From contig JAFXCN010000021.1 in the NCBI GenBank assembly GCA_017521465.1, positions 1 to 36,822 on the forward strand: a stretch of 36,822 nt of DNA, read 5' to 3'. The DNA comes from Clostridia bacterium (lineage in GTDB: Bacteria; Bacillota; Clostridia; TANB77; UBA1234). The notes beneath the pieces are model-generated. The model made no database searches. It worked only from the letters and a program-made list of their open reading frames with translations, and was not told the DNA's origin. Of the stretch, positions 24,436-30,765 are shown piece after piece; positions within the stretch are counted from its first letter, which is position 1, and each line of letters opens with the position of its first letter. The position numbers were made by a program, and so were the translations under genes.

Positions 24436-25561
24436 ACCTCAATATAATTATGATATAAATATGCAACCACCTCAGCCTATGCCACCACCACGAAAAACAC
24501 CAGTTATGCGTCAAGGTGGTTCAAACCCAATTCCTGCTCGTCGTAGAAAAGAAGAAAAAGAGAATAATAAGAAACAAAATAGAGAAAAAAAGCATACTAT
24601 TCGTAATGTTATGCTTCTCATTTCTGTCTTAGGAATTGCTTATTTTAGTGCTCCCGGTATAACTGGTGATGTTCCTGTTCCAACCATTCCTCCTAAGGAA
24701 CCAGGAATTGAAATAAAAGTACCAATGCCATCTAACGAAGAAATTCCGCTATCTCTTCCAACTGAAGTTACAACTCCTGTTGAAACTCCAGAAACCAAAC
24801 CAGTAGTTGATATTCCAGCATTTACAACACAAGAAACTAAACCAAAATACGACAAACACTCTTTAATGTATTGTTTAGAATTTATGGATGATGAAATGGT
24901 TTCTGTTGTTGCTGGCTCACTTAGAAACTCTATAGATGATTTTTCTTCTCTTAATATGGGAATGTATGGTAATGGTTGTAATATGACTTTTTCATCGGAC
25001 AGAGAATATGTTGCACATGTATTTGGCATTTTAGATTCTCGTGCCGCATCAATACGACGAGGTGGCAATTATGATAAATTTGCAATTGCCCCTCAAATGG
25101 AACAACTATCTGGAGATGTTTCAAAATATTTAATTGCAAAAGCCATCGGAGAAAGTGGAAAATATGATAAAGATCAATATGAAATTACTGATATAGATTA
25201 TTACTATACTACTCTTTATGGCCAAACAAATGCTTTTGATGCTAGAACAGTTGATGAAGAAAATGGTATAAAAGTAGAAGACCAGCTGATTGGTAGATCT
25301 GTTCATTTTAAAGGTCACCTAAAAAATTCAATTAATTCTCATTGCGCTTTAGACGCTGCAATAAATGGCGGACACATAGATAAAGGAACAGGTAAACGCA
25401 CTCAGTGCGCTTTTGGAACACAAGAAGGCAACGTTATAGACGCAATGTCAATACAAGCATACGATTCACTAATACATCTCTTTTCGGACGAATATGAATT
25501 AGTAGTTACTAAAAAAGGGAAAGGTGTCGTCCTAGTTTATAATAAAGAATATGATAGATAA
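24236..25561 (+). CDS. C-terminal part of the frameshifted membrane protein
   Basis: The frame is open from 24236, but only the part from about 24395 looks real. The first 50 residues are a shadow of the upstream gene and have no ribosome site. The real part starts in a Pro/Gln linker (PQPMPPPRKTP) and continues through a Lys/Arg/Glu stretch into one membrane helix (RNVMLLISVLGIAYFSAPG). A Pro/Thr/Glu-rich spacer (PLSLPTEVTTPVETPETKP) and an extracytoplasmic domain of about 230 residues follow, with CLEFMDDEMVSVVAGSLRNS and a Cys-containing loop. The topology (cytoplasmic helical domain, linker, single helix, outside domain) resembles a transmembrane sensor or scaffold. No catalytic motif is seen. 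Confidence 0.65.
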   Translation: MRWQKLESTELLMKLLPSLPQRIKVLAQLIILILNLLKISMEHVQVKAFLIIERLQPIRTGAPQPVKPQYNYDINMQPPQPMPPPRKTPVMRQGGSNPIPARRRKEEKENNKKQNREKKHTIRNVMLLISVLGIAYFSAPGITGDVPVPTIPPKEPGIEIKVPMPSNEEIPLSLPTEVTTPVETPETKPVVDIPAFTTQETKPKYDKHSLMYCLEFMDDEMVSVVAGSLRNSIDDFSSLNMGMYGNGCNMTFSSDREYVAHVFGILDSRAASIRRGGNYDKFAIAPQMEQLSGDVSKYLIAKAIGESGKYDKDQYEITDIDYYYTTLYGQTNAFDARTVDEENGIKVEDQLIGRSVHFKGHLKNSINSHCALDAAINGGHIDKGTGKRTQCAFGTQEGNVIDAMSIQAYDSLIHLFSDEYELVVTKKGKGVVLVYNKEYDR

Positions 25562-25563
25562 GC

Positions 25564-25604
25564 AAAAAGAAGCATCAAATCAATTTTGATGCTTCTTTTC
25601 TTTT
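25564..25604. terminator. Bidirectional terminator between convergent genes
   Basis: An 11-bp stem (25569-25579 with 25585-25595) lies between A-rich and T-rich flanks. It serves the plus-strand membrane protein gene and the minus-strand mscS-like gene. Confidence 0.85.
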
Positions 25605-26412
25605 AACCTTTCATTACATTTACATCTAATTTATTATATGGTATTTCTATCTTGTTTTCATCAAATGCACGTTTGATTTTTTCAAGCATTGGTAGATATA
25701 CATCCCAATAGTCTCCATTTTTAGCCCATACACGAACTGTATAGTCAACACAACTGTCTTTATATGCTGTAATTCCAATAAATATTGGATCATCCATTAT
25801 TATTTTTGGTGTGCTTTCTACAACATCTTGTAATACTTTCTTTACTTCATCAATGTTTGCTGCATATGATGCTCCTATTGTAATATCAACACGTCTTTTC
25901 TTTTCTGTTGAATAGTTTATTATTTTTTCAGATACTATTGTTGAATTTGGCACATAAATATCTTTGTTGTCTGGTGTTCTAAGTCTGCAATGTGATATTC
26001 CTATTTCTACAACTGTTCCACTTACTCCACCAGCTTCGATATAGTCATCAACACCAAATTGTTTTGTAAATAATAATGTTATTCCACTCATTACATTTGA
26101 TAATGAACCTTGTATTGATAGTGAAAATGCAACACCGACAATACTAAATGCTGCAACTAGCGAAGTAACATCTATTCCTAATTGCCCACAAATAATTAAA
26201 AGTACTAAGAAATATAAAATTGCTTTAATTGCTGTACATGCAAAAACATGTGCGCTTTTTGGCATTTTTGATTTCTTAATTAATTTTTCTACAAATTTCA
26301 TTATAACTTTTATCATTATAAAAGCTACAATTACTAAGCAAATGATTGGTAAGTATTTTGCAACTAATCCTCCCCATTTATCTCCTAACAATTCTCTCCA
26401 AAAAAGATCCAT
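25603..26412 (-). CDS. mscS: Small-conductance mechanosensitive channel (MscS family)
   Basis: This 269-residue protein has three N-terminal membrane helices, the third being the Gly/Ala-rich pore helix (AAFSIVGVAFSLSIQGSLSNVMSG). The MscS beta domain follows (DYIEAGGVSGTVVEIGISHCRLRTPDNKDIYVPNSTI) with the alpha/beta C-terminal domain (VDITIGASYAANIDEVKKVL). Length and order match a minimal MscS that releases solutes on hypo-osmotic shock. AGGAGG stands before the ATG. Single-gene unit. Confidence 0.94.
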   Translation of the reverse strand: MDLFWRELLGDKWGGLVAKYLPIICLVIVAFIMIKVIMKFVEKLIKKSKMPKSAHVFACTAIKAILYFLVLLIICGQLGIDVTSLVAAFSIVGVAFSLSIQGSLSNVMSGITLLFTKQFGVDDYIEAGGVSGTVVEIGISHCRLRTPDNKDIYVPNSTIVSEKIINYSTEKKRRVDITIGASYAANIDEVKKVLQDVVESTPKIIMDDPIFIGITAYKDSCVDYTVRVWAKNGDYWDVYLPMLEKIKRAFDENKIEIPYNKLDVNVMKG

Positions 26413-26537
26413 TTCTTCCTCCTATTATATAGATTTTATGACTGACGTGACATTCTAAAACATAAATCGACATCATCTACTTATGGATTATATATTCATT
26501 GCTTAAAATGTGCAAGAATTATTTATTATTATAAATT

Positions 26538-26571
26538 TTTAAAAGCCTAAGATACATTTCTTAGGCTTTTA
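26538..26571. terminator. Hairpin terminator after the carbohydrate-binding protein gene
   Basis: AAAAGCCTAAG (26541-26551), 8-base loop, CTTAGGCTTTT (26560-26570). It lies 6 bases after the stop of the minus-strand gene. The T-run is mostly inside the stem. Confidence 0.65.
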
Positions 26572-26576
26572 AAAGT

Positions 26577-28241
26577 TTATTTCTCAATATTTTTTTCTCT
26601 TATAAATAGTATTAGTAATGCAATTACTGCTATTGCCAATATTACTATAATAATTGTTTGCGTATTGTTATTTGATATATTTACTTCAGCTTTATCTATA
26701 TCTTTATCAACTTCATTTGATACTTCTACAGCAGCAACCCCTCTATATACATGTTCTGTATCGCTCAATTTGAATTCATAAGAACGACTTTCGTTTGGTG
26801 TCTCTTGCCTATTTTGAGGATTTCTTCCATTTGGCATTGTTCCAACGTTTTCTCCACCTTGTGGCATTTGAGCTTCTGGCGGTACATTTCCTTCATTTCT
26901 CATTCCGTTAAAATTCTTTTCGATTAGTTGAGTTAATATACTTTTTATCTGATCTTCTGTAACACCTTCTGGCAATGTTATTCCTGTAAAATCTAGATTT
27001 TCTAAATTGAACATATCTGGCCTTTGCATTCCGCTCCCACCAAACTCTTTATCTCCAAAACCTTGCATATTACTTGGTCTGCCCATGTTTTGCATCACAC
27101 CTGTATGACTTAACTTTGTACCACCTTCATACGAAGTAATATTGGTATATACTCCGTCTTTTTCATCACCAATCACAGTCCCACCAACATATGCATAATA
27201 TTTTCCATCTTTAAATTCTTCTGTACTACATTCTAAAATTATAAAAGAATTAATTGGTTTAAACGCAATTATTGGCATGTTTTCTGAATTTGCTATTACA
27301 ATTACATCGTCACTTTTTTGTCTTTCAGAAAAATACATTTGCATAAATTGTTGTTTAGAGCTTTCTTCAATTCCTTCGTACATATTTCCTGTAGCAATAA
27401 CAGTTCCCCCATTTATTGTAATACCTAAATCTGCATCTAATCCAGTATCTTGAGATGATGGATGAGCTTGCGCACTAACAAATCCTCCATTTATTGTTAT
27501 ATATCCATTAGAATCGATTCCGTCTCCTTCTCCGCCATCACCTTGCACAATAGCATACACAGAACCATCGTTTATAGTGATATGGCTTACCCCGTCTTCA
27601 CTAGCATTTAACGCATCATCTTCTGAAAATACTTCTATTGTTCCACCATTTATAGTTAGGTGCATTTTGCTTTCAATCCCTTCATTATCGGAATTCACAC
27701 GCAAACTGCCATTACCTTCAATTATTAAAGATTTTTTTGATGATATTGCAGCATCATTTTTAAATTTAGTACCCTCTTCATCATAATATTCTGCAACATG
27801 CGAGCCAGTAATTATATTTTCGTTTTCTAATATTAATTTAACTTTTGCGTCATTTGGTATTTCATCATCTGCTGCTTTGTTTATTAATATTGCTGGTGCC
27901 GTTTTACATGTAATATTAGCATTGTCCAAAATTATTTCTACATTTTCATTATCACTAGTATCTATTCTTAATTGTGCATCATCAATTGTTCCTTTTATTC
28001 TATATGTACCAGCTTTTGTTATTGTAATTATTCTGTTTTCTATATTTTTATTTTCTTCTGATACATCTGGATGTGTTTCGACTATCTTTTGCAAATAGAT
28101 ATCCCTTTGAACATCATCCGTAATTGATTCACCATTTATAAGTATCGCATCCTTCGAAAGTTCAATACTTACTTCTGCTGCAAATACACAATTAAATGTA
28201 AGCAGCAACATCATTGTGCTTAAAATAATAATTTTTTTCAT
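26577..28241 (-). CDS. Cthe_2159-like carbohydrate-binding surface protein
   Basis: This 554-residue protein has a signal peptide (MKKIIILSTMMLLLTFNCVF-AAEV). A right-handed beta-helix follows, made of turns such as LTINGGTIEV, ITINDGSVYA, ITINGGFVSA and ITINGGTVIA with Asp-rich turns (SEDDALNASED, DGGEGDGID). This is the hallmark of the carbohydrate-binding Cthe_2159 family, which binds calcium and acidic polysaccharide. After residue 370 comes a Met/Gln/Gly/Pro-rich low-complexity region (MQNMGRPSNMQGFG, MPQGGENVG), then one C-terminal membrane helix with a Lys/Glu tail. The start ATG at 28241 follows GGGAGG by seven bases. It is inferred to be displayed on the membrane facing outward. Single-gene unit. 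Confidence 0.85.
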   Translation of the reverse strand: MKKIIILSTMMLLLTFNCVFAAEVSIELSKDAILINGESITDDVQRDIYLQKIVETHPDVSEENKNIENRIITITKAGTYRIKGTIDDAQLRIDTSDNENVEIILDNANITCKTAPAILINKAADDEIPNDAKVKLILENENIITGSHVAEYYDEEGTKFKNDAAISSKKSLIIEGNGSLRVNSDNEGIESKMHLTINGGTIEVFSEDDALNASEDGVSHITINDGSVYAIVQGDGGEGDGIDSNGYITINGGFVSAQAHPSSQDTGLDADLGITINGGTVIATGNMYEGIEESSKQQFMQMYFSERQKSDDVIVIANSENMPIIAFKPINSFIILECSTEEFKDGKYYAYVGGTVIGDEKDGVYTNITSYEGGTKLSHTGVMQNMGRPSNMQGFGDKEFGGSGMQRPDMFNLENLDFTGITLPEGVTEDQIKSILTQLIEKNFNGMRNEGNVPPEAQMPQGGENVGTMPNGRNPQNRQETPNESRSYEFKLSDTEHVYRGVAAVEVSNEVDKDIDKAEVNISNNNTQTIIIVILAIAVIALLILFIREKNIEK

Positions 28242-28292
28242 ACATATACCTCCCAATGTTTTCTAGTCTAACATTATTTTGTGAAAACAATG

Positions 28293-28314
28293 TGAAATTA
28301 TTATAATAATTTCA
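28293..28314. promoter_or_regulatory. 22-bp perfect palindrome upstream of the carbohydrate-binding gene
   Basis: TGAAATTATTA is followed immediately by its reverse complement. It lies about 50 bases upstream of the minus-strand start at 28241, in a region that should hold the promoter, so it may be an operator. In such AT-rich DNA, chance is possible. Confidence 0.3.
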
Positions 28315-28377
28315 TTATTTTTAATCACATTTTAACATTTTCAAAATAAATTATATTATGACATTTAGGAGGTTAAT

Positions 28378-28409
28378 ATGCCAAAGGGACGGACTCTTTG
28401 GCATTTTTT
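28378..28409 (+). terminator. Terminator or attenuator in the leader of the 131-residue gene
   Basis: ATGCCAAAG (28378-28386), 9-base loop, CTTTGGCAT (28396-28404), then six T. It directly follows a TAGGAGG ribosome-like site, and its left arm is itself the ATG of a short frame. Confidence 0.7.
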
Positions 28410-28485
28410 AATACTTTCTAATTTTTTATTGAATCATAATAAAATAACAAATATAATATTTATAACAAAACTTTTCAGGAGGTAA
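28378..28485 (+). CDS. Possible 35-codon leader ORF overlapping a terminator hairpin
   Basis: AGGAGG, five bases, then ATG begins MPKGRTLWHFLILSNFLLNH and continues for 35 codons in all. It ends LFRR-TAA, where AGGAGGTAA is both the end of this frame and the ribosome site of the next gene. The first ten codons form the terminator stem. That the frame is translated is unproven. Codons beyond the hairpin are AT-rich and promoter-like, so it may be open by chance. Confidence 0.25.
   Translation: MPKGRTLWHFLILSNFLLNHNKITNIIFITKLFRR
28429..28457 (+). promoter_or_regulatory. Promoter of the 131-residue membrane protein gene
   Basis: TTGAAT (28429-28434), 17 bases, then TATAAT (28452-28457), 32 bases before the ATG and downstream of the leader hairpin. 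Confidence 0.7.
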
Positions 28486-28489
28486 GCAC

Positions 28490-28885
28490 ATGGGTGCTAT
28501 TAGTGTATTTATTATTATATTTGTTTTATTTATTATAATTCGCAATTCCAACAAAACTACTAAAACAACAACGGTAGACAAAATACCTGAAACTTTTATT
28601 GAATTTCCAGAATACTCTGGTATTCTTTTAAAAAAACCAAAAATAACTACAACTCCAAAATATGTACGTATTACAATGTTCTATAAAGGTGATATAGACG
28701 AAAACTATTTAGACACTTTAAATAGGGCCGGTTTTGAAAAAGCAAGTCCTGTAAGATATGACAAGAACAACACATATGTAATTGTGGAAAAAATAAATCA
28801 CTTAACAAAAATTGCGTTTCACATTAAAACTGCAGGAAATAATAGTACTAATCCAGTCGATAATAATAATCCAATTAGTTTTTAA
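28490..28885 (+). CDS. Small membrane-anchored protein of unknown function (131 aa)
   Basis: One N-terminal membrane helix (residues 2-17) is followed by a Thr/Lys-rich linker and a compact domain of about 70 residues. That domain reads PKYVRITMFYKGDIDENYLD, then LNRAGFEKASPVRYDKNNTYVIVEK, an alternating beta/alpha pattern. The tail is Asn-rich (NNSTNPVDNNNPISF). AGGAGG precedes the ATG. It converges with the reverse transcriptase gene and shares its terminator. No family recognised. Confidence 0.7.
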   Translation: MGAISVFIIIFVLFIIIRNSNKTTKTTTVDKIPETFIEFPEYSGILLKKPKITTTPKYVRITMFYKGDIDENYLDTLNRAGFEKASPVRYDKNNTYVIVEKINHLTKIAFHIKTAGNNSTNPVDNNNPISF

Positions 28886-28888
28886 TAA

Positions 28889-28932
28889 ATCAAAGAAGCG
28901 CAAACTTATATTTTAGTTTGCGCTTCTTTATT
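28889..28932. terminator. Bidirectional terminator overlapping the RT stop codon
   Basis: AAGAAGCGCAAACT pairs with AGTTTGCGCTTCTT around an A/T loop, with T-runs on both strands. The last RT codons and its TAA (28906-28908) lie inside the hairpin. Confidence 0.85.
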
Positions 28933-30108
28933 TTTGTAATATTCATTAACCAAAGATTTATAATTGCATTTTTTCAAAAGTTCATAAGGAGCCTTTTGAA
29001 AATTTTTTTTATTATGCTTACCCGTTGCAATATAACGTTGCCATTCTTGCATATAACAATCTACTACTTTCAAACTTTTATCTGTATTAATAGTTGGAAA
29101 AAACCAATATTTCCAACTTAGATCATCATCTTCTTTACCATAAAATTTTCTATTAAAAATCTTATTCATTGTTAGCAAACCTGCTTCTATAGGCTTATCG
29201 TTTTTAAGCATCCACCTTCTTACCGATTTCGCTTTTCTTCTTATTTTTCCCTTTATCTTCTTTACAGAATTTTCACTCAAATCTATAATCCCATTCTCGT
29301 AAGAAAATCCTAAAAATTCTACTTTTTCTCCTGGATTATAAAAATACTCTTTTTCCTTATTAATCGCTAATCCCATATTATCCAAATAGCTTTTTATATA
29401 TTCCTGATGTTTCTTTATATTTTCCTCACTATCAAAAACTATAATGTCATCAGCATACCTACAATAAGTAATTTTATTATAATGAAAATAATAGTCTAAA
29501 TCTTTTAAATAATAATTAGCTAAAAATGATGATATTGGAACTCCCGCCATTATTCCTTTTTCTTCTTCAATAATATTTCCATTTTCTTCAACCTTATTAT
29601 TAATTACTAACTGCTTTATTAAATTATATAATTTGTAATCATTCAAATCGTTTTCTAATGGATACAATAATTTCTCAATAGGAATGCTATTAAAGTAATT
29701 TTTTATATCAACCTTATATGCATGTTTGCTTTTTATATTACTTCGTATTAAATCGAAAATAGCCTTTTTAGCACCACTCTTTTGCCTAAAAGAATATAAA
29801 TTGGGTGCAAATAAATAATCATATTTATACATTAAAAAAACTAACATCTTTAGTATATATGTTTCTTCTTTACTATATAAATAGACTACTCTTTTTTTGT
29901 TTTTCCCTACTTTATTTATTGATACTTTTCTAGGAATAGAAAAGCTATAGTCTTCGTTTATTATTTTAGTTACAATTTCGGTATACTCTTTATTTAAAAT
30001 ATATTTTTCATATTGCTTTATTATTTTAGATGTTAAAACAGATTCTTTCTTATGTTCTAAAAAGTTATGCCACAATTGGTCATTAGCTAATGAATAAATT
30101 ACACTCAA
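28906..30108 (-). CDS. Stand-alone reverse transcriptase with upstream structured RNA (retron- or DRT-like)
   Basis: This 400-residue protein has RT blocks in order: KKRVVYLYSKEETYILKML (RT1); NLYSFRQKSGAKKAI (RT2); YKVDIKNYFNSI with the first catalytic Asp (RT3); KGIMAGVPISSFLANYYLKD (RT4); CRYADDIIVF with the YADD catalytic pair (RT5); GLAINKEK then VEFLGF (RT6/7). A basic thumb follows (KKIKGKIRRKAKSVRRW), with a C-terminal domain ending SLVNEYYKNKE. No HNH endonuclease, maturase or integrase domain is present. The start is a TTG at 30108, seven bases after GGAGG; the longer frame from another TTG at 30135 overlaps the RNA arm and lacks a ribosome site. Group II intron boundaries, a DGR template repeat and the retron VTG/NAxxH motifs were not found. 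It most resembles clostridial RTs of unknown group; a phage-defence role is inference. Confidence 0.85.
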   Translation of the reverse strand: MSVIYSLANDQLWHNFLEHKKESVLTSKIIKQYEKYILNKEYTEIVTKIINEDYSFSIPRKVSINKVGKNKKRVVYLYSKEETYILKMLVFLMYKYDYLFAPNLYSFRQKSGAKKAIFDLIRSNIKSKHAYKVDIKNYFNSIPIEKLLYPLENDLNDYKLYNLIKQLVINNKVEENGNIIEEEKGIMAGVPISSFLANYYLKDLDYYFHYNKITYCRYADDIIVFDSEENIKKHQEYIKSYLDNMGLAINKEKEYFYNPGEKVEFLGFSYENGIIDLSENSVKKIKGKIRRKAKSVRRWMLKNDKPIEAGLLTMNKIFNRKFYGKEDDDLSWKYWFFPTINTDKSLKVVDCYMQEWQRYIATGKHNKKNFQKAPYELLKKCNYKSLVNEYYKNKEAQTKI

Positions 30109-30130
30109 AATTTTTCCTCCAAACATAAAA

Positions 30131-30282
30131 TGCAAGGAAGAATTCTATTGACAGAAATATATAGCATGCAATGCGATATATTTCTAGGACAAGATTAAAT
30201 ATATCGCGGCCACTTGCACAACCTTTTTACAGCAATATACTTCATCCCACTGCAAGTGTTAAAAAATAACATCTTCCTTGCA
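30131..30282 (-). ncRNA. Structured RNA upstream of the reverse transcriptase (msr/msd-like)
   Basis: An 11-bp long-range inverted repeat bounds the element. On the minus strand TGCAAGGAAGA (30282-30272) opens it and TCTTCCTTGCA (30141-30131) closes it. Between them are hairpin 1, CACTTGCA (30258-30251) with TGCAAGTG (30218-30211) around a 32-base loop, and hairpin 2, GCGATATATTT with AAATATATCGC (30207-30197 with 30183-30173, 13-base loop). The promoter upstream predicts a 5' end at about 30281, exactly at the first arm. The RT ribosome site starts ten bases after the second arm. This matches the a1/a2-bounded RNA of retrons or the RNA of DRT systems in layout, though the sequence was not recognised. 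Confidence 0.7.
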
Positions 30283-30287
30283 GTCTA

Positions 30288-30316
30288 ATTATATATTAAT
30301 ATTTTTGTATAGGCAA
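30288..30316 (-). promoter_or_regulatory. Promoter of the RNA-RT unit
   Basis: The minus strand has TTGCCT (30311-30316), 17 bases, then TATAAT (30288-30293). Initiation about 7 bases on falls on the first arm of the RNA's inverted repeat. Confidence 0.75.
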
Positions 30317-30318
30317 CA

Positions 30319-30348
30319 AATAGGCGCATGAAAATTCATGCGCCTATT
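30319..30348. terminator. Strong hairpin after the Cys-rich gene
   Basis: A 12-bp perfect stem, AATAGGCGCATG with CATGCGCCTATT, has a six-base loop and lies 3 bases after the stop. Only a short T-run follows, so it may insulate the RT promoter rather than terminate fully. Confidence 0.65.
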
Positions 30349-30351
30349 ATC

Positions 30352-30588
30352 TTAATCTCTATCATAATCATGACAATTCTCTTCAAGCGTTACATATCGA
30401 TTATGCCTCGTACAAAAATATGTGCAACTTTCCTTTAAATTTCGTGTATATGTATAGACTTCAGTCGTCATTACATCTTTATTACTCCTGTACCGACAGC
30501 TCTTACACGTTCTTCCATCTTTCACTTTATAAAAATTCTTGTTAATAACGCCTTTTAACCAACCTACGATACAAGAAATTATTCTCAT
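30352..30588 (-). CDS. Small Cys-rich, probably metal-binding protein (78 aa)
   Basis: After a hydrophobic N-terminal segment (MRIISCIVGWLKGVI), the sequence carries TCKSC, then CTYFC plus TRH, and finally NCHDYDRD: a CxxC, CxxxC and CH arrangement that could hold zinc. AAAGGAG stands eight bases before the ATG at 30588; upstream in-frame starts lack a ribosome site. It has its own promoter and hairpin and lies directly upstream of the RNA-RT unit on the same strand. A role as partner of the RT is conceivable only by position. I do not recognise the family. Confidence 0.65.
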   Translation of the reverse strand: MRIISCIVGWLKGVINKNFYKVKDGRTCKSCRYRSNKDVMTTEVYTYTRNLKESCTYFCTRHNRYVTLEENCHDYDRD

Positions 30589-30622
30589 ACTCTCATCTCC
30601 TTTATTTAAATTTGTTGTCATA

Positions 30623-30651
30623 ATATTACTACTCTCACGGGAATAATACAA
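30623..30651 (-). promoter_or_regulatory. Promoter of the Cys-rich gene
   Basis: The minus strand has TTGTAT (30646-30651), 17 bases, then TAATAT (30623-30628). Confidence 0.55.
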
Positions 30652-30723
30652 GTGTTTTTAATATATTTTTTTATTTTAACCTTACCTAATTTTATAGTAC
30701 GACTAGTCCCATCCTTTTTAGCG

Positions 30724-30765
30724 CAAAAAATCTGGCAGAACTTTTCGTTCTGCCAGATTTTTTAT
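30724..30765. terminator. Bidirectional terminator after the SLH giant gene
   Basis: AAAAAATCTGGCAGAAC, 5-base loop, then the perfect complement GTTCTGCCAGATTTTTT (30747-30763). It lies at the stop codon of the minus-strand gene. Confidence 0.9.

Noticed and set aside
28906-30108. Canonical retron assignment
   Set aside because: The layout fits, but I do not find the VTG and NAxxH motifs usual in retron RTs, so the type is left open.
28906-30282. Group II intron or diversity-generating retroelement
   Set aside because: The RT has no maturase-associated HNH domain. I saw no domain V/VI-like 3' end. There is no near-repeat pair with adenine-specific differences that would make TR and VR. The stop lies inside a terminator.
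30131-30282. DRT2-like endless reading frame across the RNA
   Set aside because: Each of the six frames has at least one stop between the two arms, so a concatemer of the whole interval would not be open. A sub-region template is not excluded.
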